From NCBI GenBank assembly GCA_019309685.1, contig JAFDFT010000186.1, forward strand, positions 1 through 9,046: a DNA stretch of 9,046 nucleotides. The letters run 5' to 3'. The position numbers were made by a program, and so were the translations under genes. Within the stretch, counting starts at the first letter, position 1. Each line of letters starts with the position of its first letter. Origin of the DNA: Deltaproteobacteria bacterium (GTDB taxonomy: Bacteria; Desulfobacterota; Desulfobacteria; Desulfobacterales; JAABPS01). The notes under the pieces are model-generated. The model saw nothing but the letters and a program-made list of their open reading frames with translations, was not told the origin of the DNA and made no database searches. This document shows, one piece after another, positions 1-5,381 of the stretch.

Positions 1-1
1 T

Positions 2-298
2 GGAAAACCATATACGGCACGCAGGCTTTTTATGAAAGGTCTATGCAAGAGGGCAGGGGTAAAGCAATTTGGGTTTCATTTGTTAAGAAGATTCGTTGCG
101 TCTGTCTTGGCGGATACTCACAAGGTCAGTTTAAAGAAGATTCAATTCATCCTTGGACACGGTTCTTTGAGGACAACAGAGAAGTATGTTTACAATATAG
201 ATTCGGACATGAAAGCTACTATGAATCTACTTTCTGAAATAAAAATACACGAAGACCATACACGAAACAAAAAAGGAGTTAATCTTAAAAGCGGATAA
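2..298 (+). CDS. Tyrosine recombinase (phage-type integrase), C-terminal part, cut by window edge
   Basis: This is the catalytic end of a tyrosine recombinase, which cuts and rejoins DNA through a phosphotyrosine link. The frame is open from base 2, so the gene begins upstream and the ATG at 32 is internal. The 98 visible residues carry the box II signature FHLLR (His26 and Arg29 of the fragment), the LGH motif (His53) and the TTEKY nucleophile motif (probably Tyr62). The family usually reads HxLRH; here it is HLLRR, so the residue after the catalytic Arg is Arg rather than His. The gene converges on the tRNA cluster and stops 16 bp from the 3' CCA of tRNA-Glu, which suggests the integrase of an element inserted at that tRNA. 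Its last codons overlap the tRNA terminator. The family is clear; whether the whole gene is intact cannot be seen here. Confidence 0.85.
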   Translation, partial: GKPYTARRLFMKGLCKRAGVKQFGFHLLRRFVASVLADTHKVSLKKIQFILGHGSLRTTEKYVYNIDSDMKATMNLLSEIKIHEDHTRNKKGVNLKSG

Positions 299-302
299 CT
301 CC
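269..302 (-). terminator. Rho-independent terminator of the tRNA cluster
   Basis: Read on the minus strand, a 7-bp stem (GGAGTTA paired with TAACTCC, loop of 14 nt) is followed directly by six T residues. It lies 12 bp beyond the CCA end of tRNA-Glu, where a terminator for the tRNA transcript is expected. It overlaps the last codons and the stop of the convergent recombinase gene. On the plus strand no T-run follows the hairpin, so it should act only on the tRNA transcript. Confidence 0.65.
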
Positions 303-314
303 CTGATATTATTG

Positions 315-392
315 TGGCGTCCCCAAGGGGATTCGAACCCCTGTTGCCGGCGTGAAAGGCCGGTGTCCTGGACCAGACTAGACGATGGGGAC
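315..392 (-). tRNA. tRNA-Glu (UUC)
   Basis: This is a complete cloverleaf on the minus strand. The acceptor stem is GTCCCCA paired with TGGGGAC, the D-arm closely resembles that of enterobacterial tRNA-Glu, and the anticodon stem CCGGC/GCCGG closes the loop CTTTCAC with anticodon TTC. The T-arm is AGGGG-TTCGAAT-CCCCT, the discriminator is G, and CCA is encoded. It decodes GAA and GAG. It is the last gene of the minus-strand tRNA cluster and its 3' end faces the tyrosine recombinase, so its 3' half is the likely attachment site of an integrated element. Confidence 0.95.
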
Positions 393-402
393 GCAAGCGT
401 AA
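364..402. repeat. 39-bp direct repeat, copy 1 (5' half of tRNA-Glu plus upstream flank)
   Basis: Bases 364-402 are identical to 466-504, an offset of 102 bp. The repeat covers the acceptor 5' strand, the whole D-arm and about 10 bp of upstream flank of tRNA-Glu. It shows that the tRNA-Glu gene was duplicated in tandem together with its 5' flank. Confidence 0.9.
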
Positions 403-417
403 GTTGTATCTTATATT

Positions 418-494
418 GTCCCCATCAGTGTCCAGAACCCATGTTGTCCCGCCAATAAAGCGGGATGTCCTGGACCAGACTAGACGATGGGGAC
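418..494 (-). pseudogene. tRNA-Glu-derived tRNA-like sequence (degenerate or remodelled duplicate)
   Basis: This is a second copy of the tRNA-Glu gene 102 bp upstream of the intact one in transcription order. The first 29 nt are identical, and the acceptor ends still pair perfectly (GTCCCCAT with ATGGGGAC). The anticodon arm is new: a fully paired 6-bp stem TCCCGC/GCGGGA closing the 7-nt loop TTTATTG. If read as an anticodon loop, positions 34-36 would be TAT. The T-arm is degenerate: the canonical TTCRANY loop and its stem are not formed, although the CAACA and GGGTTC stretches show homology. No CCA follows. I call it a non-functional duplicate, but a fully paired replacement stem is unusual for random decay. 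Confidence 0.7.
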
Positions 495-504
495 GCAAGC
501 GTAA
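466..504. repeat. 39-bp direct repeat, copy 2
   Basis: This stretch is identical to 364-402. It forms the 5' half and upstream flank of the tRNA-like duplicate. The two copies also share weaker similarity in the 3' half of the tRNA (CAACA, GGGTTC), so the duplication covered the whole gene and the 3' half diverged afterwards. Confidence 0.9.
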
Positions 505-513
505 TTTAAATTT

Positions 514-589
514 TGGTGGGCCGTGCGCGGCTCGAACGCGCGACTCTCTGCTTAAAAGGCAGATACTCTACCAGCTGAGTTAACGGCCC
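514..589 (-). tRNA. tRNA-Lys (UUU)
   Basis: This is a complete cloverleaf on the minus strand. The acceptor stem is GGGCCGT paired with ACGGCCC. The D-arm is GCTC-like (ACTCAGCTGGTAGAGT), and the anticodon stem TCTGC/GCAGA closes the loop CTTTTAA with anticodon TTT. The T-arm is CGCGC-GTTCGAGC-CGCGC-like, the discriminator is A and CCA is encoded. It decodes AAA and AAG and is the first gene of the tRNA cluster. Confidence 0.95.
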
Positions 590-681
590 GAAGAGATCTT
601 TCTGAAACGCCACCTTTTGCCTAATTTCTCTGTCTGGCTCAAATTTTAATCCTCAAAATATTCAATGTATTTCTGCGGTTA

Positions 682-710
682 AAATTATTGCCTTTTTTAA
701 ACTTAAGCAA
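682..710 (-). promoter_or_regulatory. Candidate promoter for the tRNA cluster (proximal)
   Basis: On the minus strand, TTGCTT (705-710) and TAATTT (682-687) are separated by exactly 17 bp. This sigma70-like pair would start transcription about 85 bp before tRNA-Lys. The match to consensus is moderate, and a second candidate lies at 758-786. Confidence 0.3.
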
Positions 711-757
711 AAATAAGCATTTCAGAAAAATCTCTGTAATAATTTACAAAGCGTAGG

Positions 758-786
758 TATGTACCCATAAATTTTGGTGTTGTCAA
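758..786 (-). promoter_or_regulatory. Candidate promoter for the tRNA cluster (distal)
   Basis: On the minus strand there is a perfect -35 hexamer TTGACA (781-786), a 17-bp spacer and a weak -10 TACATA (758-763), just past the end of trkH. It points toward the tRNA genes. The -35 also sits in the short dyad TTGTTGACAACA. The leader would be about 160 nt. Confidence 0.3.
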
Positions 787-809
787 CAAAAATTGGATCT
801 AATTTTGAA

Positions 810-2258
810 TTATTTGCGCCAAAATTCCGGAACGATAAGGATAATGACGGTAAATATTTCGAGCCTTCCCAAAAGCATACACCATATGAGCAGCCATTTT
901 CCCATATAGGGAATATGGGCATAATTATCCACAGGGCCTACCATTCCAAAACCAGGGCCGATATTTCCGATGGTGGCTGCTACAGCACCAATTGATGTCA
1001 TAAAATCCACGCCCATACCAGCCAGAATAATGGTGCATACAACAAAAAGACCGATATAAAGTACAAGAAAGCCAACGATGCTTCTCATAACATTTTCAGG
1101 AACGGTTTTTCCTCTGATTTTTATATGTGTTACTGAATGAGGATGGATCAGGGCAAACAGTTCCTTATAACAGTACTTAAAACAGAGCATGATCCGAAGA
1201 ATTTTGATGCCGCCGCCTGTTGAACCTGCTGATGCACCCACAAACATACAAAGAAGCAAAATTAACTGTGACATAGCCGGCCATTTTTCGTAATCTGCAG
1301 TGGCATATCCTGTGGTGGTAATAATTGAAACCACCTGGAAAAAGCCGTATCGGATGGACTGGCCGATTTCAGCATACACGGATCCATAAATATTAAAGCT
1401 GACAATGGCTGTAAGAGCCAGAACCGTAAAAAGGAAAAATCTGCACTCAGAATCTTTCCAGAATGCAAGAGGCTTTCCGCTTAAAAGCTGATAATGCAGT
1501 GAAAAATTGATACCCGCAAGAAGCATGAAGAAAATAAACACACCATCAAAATAAACGCTGTTATAGTGTGCGATAGAAGCATTTTTAGTGGAAAAGCCAC
1601 CGGTGGGCATTGTCGTGAATGTATGGCAAAGGGCGTCAAACAGGGTCATGCCGCCAAGTATCAACAGGATAACTTGCGCAAAAGAGATAAGGGCGTATAC
1701 TTTCCACAGAATCACAGCGGTATCTTTGATTCGGGGTTTAAGCTTGTCCGGTACAGGGCTTGGAACTTCGGCTTTATAAAGCTGCATGCCGCCTACGCCT
1801 AGAAAGGGGAGAATGGCAATGGAGAGAACAATAATACCCATGCCGCCCAGCCACTGAATCAGGCTTCGCCATAAAAGAAGTCCTTTGGATATTCCTTCAA
1901 TGTTTGTTAAAATGGAAGAACCGGTGGTAGTAAATCCGGAAACGGATTCAAACAAGGCGTCCACAAAGATGGCACACTCTCCTCCTAGGTAGAAAGGTAG
2001 TGAACCAAAAAGGCCTATGGCTGTCCACCCGATAGCTACAATCGCCATGCCTTCACGCTGGCTGATGTATTCTGTTTTTTGAGCCCTTGAAAAGAGGTAA
2101 AGTAAAAATCCTGTGATGACGGTTATGGCAATTGATTTTGCCAGAGAGATAACGCTATGATCTTTGTAGTAAAGTCCGAAAATCAGCGGCATGATCATTG
2201 TAAGACCCAGAAACAGGACCAAAATTCCGGTGATATTGATAATGAAACGCCAGCGCAC
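810..2258 (-). CDS. trkH: TrkH/KtrB-family potassium uptake channel subunit
   Basis: This is the membrane pore subunit of the Trk potassium uptake system, which works with the cytosolic regulator TrkA. The 482 residues match the normal TrkH length and are mostly hydrophobic, with the four-repeat membrane-pore-membrane design. The four pore loops with filter glycines are visible: SGFTTTGSS (107-115), TMPTGGFS (216-223), TTTGYA (314-319) and NIGPGFG (432-438). The conserved GASAGSTGGGIK lies at 341-352. Translation starts with GTG at 2258, immediately after the TAG of trkA, and a GGAG in the 3' end of trkA is 9 nt upstream, so the two genes are translationally coupled. The reading frame is intact, but its partner trkA is frameshifted. 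The family call is very safe. Confidence 0.95.
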   Translation of the reverse strand: MRWRFIINITGILVLFLGLTMIMPLIFGLYYKDHSVISLAKSIAITVITGFLLYLFSRAQKTEYISQREGMAIVAIGWTAIGLFGSLPFYLGGECAIFVDALFESVSGFTTTGSSILTNIEGISKGLLLWRSLIQWLGGMGIIVLSIAILPFLGVGGMQLYKAEVPSPVPDKLKPRIKDTAVILWKVYALISFAQVILLILGGMTLFDALCHTFTTMPTGGFSTKNASIAHYNSVYFDGVFIFFMLLAGINFSLHYQLLSGKPLAFWKDSECRFFLFTVLALTAIVSFNIYGSVYAEIGQSIRYGFFQVVSIITTTGYATADYEKWPAMSQLILLLCMFVGASAGSTGGGIKILRIMLCFKYCYKELFALIHPHSVTHIKIRGKTVPENVMRSIVGFLVLYIGLFVVCTIILAGMGVDFMTSIGAVAATIGNIGPGFGMVGPVDNYAHIPYMGKWLLIWCMLLGRLEIFTVIILIVPEFWRK

Positions 2259-3658
2259 CTAAAAGAACTCCAATTTTACTGCGAGGATTTTTTCGATTTT
2301 TGAAATATCCTGCCTTTTCGCGAAAATAATAATCTTATCATTCGGTTCGATCACGCTTTCACCTGCGGGTATAATCACTTCACCATTACGAATAATACTG
2401 GTAACCAATGCGCCTTTTGGAAAAGATATTTTTTTTAGAGGTTTGCCGACAATATCGGATGTTTCAAGGGCAACTGCTTCCAACACTTCCGCCTGATCGC
2501 CCTTAATGGATATGGCAGAAAGGACTTTGCCTTTTCTAACATGATGCAAAATAGTATTAATGGATGAAAGCCTGGGGCTGACAATTTGATCAAGGCCGAT
2601 GGTTGACATAAGCGGCAAATAGCTGAATTTGCTGATGCGTGTGATTGTTTTTTTTGCTCCGAATCGTTTGGCAAGAAGGGATGCGAGAATGTTAGTTTCT
2701 TCATCATTGGTTAGTGTGATAACAACATCCATATCCCGTATATTCTCTTCGTTTAAAAGGTCCTGATCCGAACCATCCCCATGAAGAACAACGACCTTAT
2801 TTAGCCGTTCTGCGAGTTTGGCGCATCTATTTGGATCCTTTTCGATCAGTTTCGTGTATATAGATTTTTCATCCAACATTCTTGCCAGGCGAAGCCCAAT
2901 GCGGCCGCCGCCGATAATTAGGGCGCGTTTGACCGGATCTGCCTGCTTATCAAATGCAGCCAGGATTTTGGGTAATTTATGTTGGTCGCTGGCGAAATAG
3001 ACAATATCATTGACCATCAATTTGTCAGTACCCCTGGGGATAATCATTTTTTCATCGCGGATAATGGAGGCTACGAGAAGTTTTTGCCCTCCAATTTTCA
3101 CTGGCAAGTCTGAAAGCCGGGTACCGGTCAAATCCGTTTTTTTATCCAGTCGAATACCCACCAGTTTCACCAGACCATCAGCAAATTCTCCAAAGTCAAT
3201 GGCCCCGGACACACTCATGAATTTATCAATGGTTTTAACAACTTCGATTTCTGGGTTAATGATAGTATCAATATGCGGGGCATATTCGCTGAATGTATCG
3301 TGGAAGGTATCAAAATCAGCACTTCTGATACGGGCGAGTTTTTTTGTGGTCGGGGAGATGATATTGGCCACCAGACACGCCACCAGATTGGTCTCATCAC
3401 TGTCCGTTACTGCAAGCAGTATTTCGGCTTGTTTTATGCCTGCCTCGGTCAACGCAACGGGACTGCTGCCTGAATCATTGATCACCTGTGCATCAATATT
3501 ATCGGATACGCGCTGCAGCGCTTCAGGATTTTTGTCAATGACAACCACATTTTTATTTTCAAGTGCAAGGCGATGACAACCACATTTTTATTTTCAAGTG
3601 CAAGGCGATTGGCAATATGAAATCCAACCTCACCGGCACCGACGATGACTATCTTCAA
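2259..3658 (-). pseudogene. trkA: TrkA potassium uptake regulator, frameshifted by a 35-bp tandem duplication
   Basis: TrkA is the peripheral cytosolic regulator that binds NAD(H) through RCK domains and gates TrkH. The natural start is TTG at 3658, 10 nt after AAGGAG. It encodes MKIVIVGAGEVGFHIANRLA, the first Rossmann strand and GxGxxG loop. After 29 codons the frame is thrown off by a second copy of a 35-bp stretch (35 is not a multiple of 3), and translation ends after about 58 codons. The remaining frame is open from 3548 (GTG, no ribosome site seen) to 2259 and encodes 429 residues: the rest of RCK1, then RCK2 with IIGGGRIG (211-218), and the C-terminal TrkA-C region. Removing one repeat copy would restore a continuous protein of about 454 residues, normal for the family. 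It is the first gene of the trkA-trkH pair. The lesion may be real, reversible, or an assembly error. Confidence 0.88.
3538..3607. repeat. Exact 35-bp tandem duplication inside trkA
   Basis: Bases 3538-3572 and 3573-3607 are identical, and the next two bases continue the pattern. Each copy covers codons for the LALENKNVVVI stretch of TrkA. Because the unit is 35 bp, the natural TTG start (3658) is 110 bp from the first codon of the long open frame (3548), out of frame. Taking out one unit leaves 75 bp, or 25 codons, in frame. This arithmetic identifies the duplication as the lesion. Confidence 0.97.
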
Positions 3659-3743
3659 TTATTAAAAACTCCTTAAGGCCTTTGTATTTTCTGATTGTAT
3701 TATTTAAAATGAATTCACTGAGCTATAAGCAGGAATCGTTTTA

Positions 3744-3772
3744 AGTTTATTATAGTCCAAATATTGTGTCAA
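3744..3772 (-). promoter_or_regulatory. Candidate sigma70 promoter for trkA-trkH
   Basis: On the minus strand there is a perfect TTGACA (3767-3772) with TAAACT (3744-3749) after 17 bp. A perfect TATAAT (3749-3754) overlaps the end of the same region, but only 12 bp from that -35. Either arrangement would start transcription about 75-85 nt upstream of the TTG start of trkA. Confidence 0.5.
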
Positions 3773-3790
3773 TGGAATGCGTTTATTACT

Positions 3791-3825
3791 TAAAAAAAGA
3801 TCCTAATCAACTGAATTAATAGGAT
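3791..3825 (-). terminator. Probable Rho-independent terminator after birA
   Basis: Read on the minus strand, ATCCTA and TAGGAT form a 6-bp stem around a 14-nt loop, followed within a base or two by a run of seven T residues. It lies about 70 bp after the birA stop and before the trk promoter, so it would separate the two transcripts. The stem is AT-rich and short. Confidence 0.45.
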
Positions 3826-3840
3826 ATAAAAAGATCAATT

Positions 3841-3854
3841 ATGGTAAATACCAT
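3841..3854. promoter_or_regulatory. Perfect inverted repeat ATGGTA-AA-TACCAT
   Basis: This 14-bp dyad with 6-bp arms lies between the end of birA and the probable terminator. It could be an operator for an unseen regulator or a small transcript hairpin. No T-run follows on either strand. Function is unknown. Confidence 0.3.
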
Positions 3855-3893
3855 TTGGTTTGATATGTGTTTTAAGACCTCCAAGTTCAGAGG

Positions 3894-4814
3894 CTATCTT
3901 ACAAAACAATCGCCATAAATAATTTTTTTTAGCGAACCGTCTTCAAGCTTGAGAATGAGAGCGCCGCTTTCATCCACATCAATGGCTGTTCCTTCCGTGG
4001 TTTCTCTGCTTGTAACAATACGCACCTCTTTGCCCAATGTCATAGTGTATTTTTTCCATTGAATCATAATTTTATTAACGTTTGAAAGATTTAGTGAGTT
4101 TTCAAACTCGTCTAAAAATAAGGAGAGGATTGTTTTGCGCAAAACATCTTTTCCCAGTAATTTTTTTAAAGATGTTGCATTTGGTTCTTCTAAAGCAGGA
4201 TCATTATTTACATTTATTCCAATACCAATATTAACAAAATAAATCCCATTGTCATCAGCTTCCATTTCTGAAAGAAGTCCGGAAATTTTTTTATCATCTA
4301 CAAGAACATCATTGGGCCATTTTACTTTGGCGTTTAATGAAAAATGGTTTTGAAGAATCTTAGCAAGGGATAGAGACGCACAAAAATTTACCATATGCAC
4401 CAGTGTAATAGGCATGTCAGGTCTAAGTACGATAGTAAAATAAAGCCCTCCTTCTTCCGAAATCCATTTTCTTTTTAAGCGTCCGCGGCCTTTCGTCTGA
4501 CTTTCAGCGATAATAACTGTGAAATGAGGACAATCATCTTTTGCCATATTCCTGGCGACATCCATGGTTGAATTGACCTCAGAAAAATAGTGAATGTGTG
4601 ATTCTCTTTTTTCAAATTCCCATGGAAAAAGAACATCCGGTTCGTTCGTTAAGTGATATCCTTTGTCTGTTTCTGAAATATGATACCCTAGATCCTGGAG
4701 TTCACGAATATGCTGTTGTATGGTTGTATCGAAAATGCCCAGATCCTCACTGAGCTTTTCATCATTCAAAGCTTTGTTCTCAGATTTAAGTTTTTTTATA
4801 ATATCGGCTTTCAT
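3894..4814 (-). CDS. birA: Bifunctional biotin-protein ligase / biotin operon repressor
   Basis: BirA makes biotinyl-5'-AMP from biotin and ATP and attaches biotin to a lysine of carrier proteins such as the acetyl-CoA carboxylase BCCP. The 306-residue protein has an N-terminal winged helix-turn-helix (about residues 1-57), so it can probably also repress biotin genes. The catalytic domain shows GRGRLKRKW (109-117) in the biotin/AMP loop, KWPNDVLV (165-172) and KKISGLLSEM (175-184), then a C-terminal SH3-like domain (about 258-306). E. coli has GRGRRGRKW, so the third Gly of the loop is Lys here, a variation that seems tolerated in the family. The ATG at 4814 has only a weak ribosome site (AAAGAAA, about 10 nt away). 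It stands alone, with a terminator after it and repeats before it. No biotin operator is recognisable in the window. Confidence 0.93.
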   Translation of the reverse strand: MKADIIKKLKSENKALNDEKLSEDLGIFDTTIQQHIRELQDLGYHISETDKGYHLTNEPDVLFPWEFEKRESHIHYFSEVNSTMDVARNMAKDDCPHFTVIIAESQTKGRGRLKRKWISEEGGLYFTIVLRPDMPITLVHMVNFCASLSLAKILQNHFSLNAKVKWPNDVLVDDKKISGLLSEMEADDNGIYFVNIGIGINVNNDPALEEPNATSLKKLLGKDVLRKTILSLFLDEFENSLNLSNVNKIMIQWKKYTMTLGKEVRIVTSRETTEGTAIDVDESGALILKLEDGSLKKIIYGDCFVR

Positions 4815-4836
4815 TGATCGTTTATTTCTTTAGTTT

Positions 4837-4857
4837 TTCTCCAATTTAGTTGGAGAA
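4837..4857. repeat. Perfect 8-bp-stem hairpin in the birA leader
   Basis: TTCTCCAA and TTGGAGAA flank a 5-nt loop. In the birA transcript it would form 22 nt before the ATG. It is not followed by a T-run on either strand, so it is not an ordinary terminator. It overlaps the stop codon of the gene fragment at 4846-5049. Confidence 0.5.
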
Positions 4858-4868
4858 GAAGATTCTAG

Positions 4869-4945
4869 GAATCCCCTTGAGAAACCTCGGGGTCTTTGAC
4901 AAGGGACCAAGGGTTCCCCGCTCAAAGTCCGGGATCTTCGACAAG
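4869..4945 (-). repeat. GC-rich intergenic repeat, left array (two ~42-bp units)
   Basis: On the minus strand, a unit beginning CTTGTCGAAGATCCCGGA (from 4945 downward) is followed 42 bp later by a diverged copy beginning CTTGTCAAAGACCCCGAG (from 4903 downward). Bases 4914-4945 are an exact 32-bp inverted copy of 5249-5280. The array is visibly more GC-rich than the AT-rich intergenic DNA beside it, which suggests a dispersed intergenic repeat family. Confidence 0.8.
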
Positions 4946-4961
4946 CATTTGTTTTTAAATG

Positions 4962-4991
4962 ATTTTATCGATGGCTTAAACATTCTTTCAA
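4962..4991 (-). promoter_or_regulatory. Candidate promoter for birA
   Basis: On the minus strand, TTGAAA (4986-4991) and TAAAAT (4962-4967) are each one mismatch from consensus and separated by 18 bp. Transcription would start near 4955, giving a birA leader of about 140 nt that includes the tandem repeat and the hairpin at 4837-4857. It lies inside the degraded gene fragment. Confidence 0.35.
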
Positions 4992-5226
4992 TCTCTCCAA
5001 TTTCATTTTGATATCCCTTATAGGCTTTTAAGTCAATATATCCAAGATGCTAAGGTGGTAATAACGATGTCTATCGCTCACACATAAAGCCATAGCCTGT
5101 ATAGCGATACCATTTACGATTGACCTATCCTTCTGCCTTATCTTTCCGTAGTGTTATAAGAAATACACAGGAACGTTAAGATTTTTACTAAATTTTAAAT
5201 TTTCTTTATATTTTAAGCTCTTCACT

Positions 5227-5289
5227 CGAATCCTGGAATCCTTTGACCCTTGTCGAAGATCCCGGACTTTGAGCGGGGAATCCTTTTCG
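5227..5289 (+). repeat. GC-rich intergenic repeat, right array (inverted relative to left)
   Basis: Bases 5249-5280 are the exact reverse complement of 4914-4945 (32 of 32). The preceding bases (GGAATCCTTTGACC, 5235-5248) match the end of the neighbouring unit in the left array (GGAACCCTTGGTCC on the minus strand), so this is also a partial unit followed by a full unit. The right copy lies about 100 bp past the stop of mpl. A transcript crossing both copies could form a 32-bp stem with a loop of about 300 nt. Confidence 0.8.
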
Positions 5290-5381
5290 GATCATCAACT
5301 CTTTTGGAGATTATCCATTTTTTTAACGTGCATAATAGTGATGAGTGTGCATAATATTTATCAATACATGCAAGATTCAGG

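Larger units (their letters stand above)
4846..5049 (-). pseudogene. Degraded gene fragment, possibly four-helix-bundle (IVP-like) protein C-terminus
   Basis: From 5049 (just after an in-frame TAG at 5050-5052) to a TAA at 4846-4848 the minus strand is open for 67 codons with no ATG near its beginning. It begins HLGYIDLKAYKGYQNEIGEI and continues ERMFKPSIKSF. That is the pattern of the last helix of the small four-helix-bundle proteins related to the 23S rRNA intervening-sequence protein, which end in LGYI...Y..L...I.EI.RML..LIKSL. The frame just upstream (minus strand from about 5085) contains DRHRYYHLS, which could be the preceding helix displaced by a frameshift. The tail, CLSKIPDFERGTLGPLSKTP and onward, is encoded by the GC-rich tandem repeat. 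The family assignment is from memory of the pattern and is tentative. Confidence 0.35.

Noticed and set aside
190..498. A 102-codon minus-strand open frame across the tRNA-Glu gene and its duplicate
   Set aside because: It is a translation of the two tRNA copies: the phrase RPHRLVWSRT appears twice because of the 39-bp repeat. It is not a protein.
3010..3576. A 188-codon plus-strand open frame opposite trkA
   Set aside because: It is an antisense shadow of trkA: its codons mirror the conserved TrkA sequence and there is no independent domain signal.
5072..5109. Inverted 7-mers TATCGCT/AGCGATA in the intergenic region
   Set aside because: The arms are short with a 24-nt loop and no T-run or promoter near them. 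Not enough for a terminator or operator call.
5328..5356. Two 10-bp direct repeats GTGCATAATA 19 bp apart after mpl
   Set aside because: They are short, AT-rich and lie between mpl and the repeat array with no further copies, so chance is a sufficient explanation. They do not form a CRISPR array.
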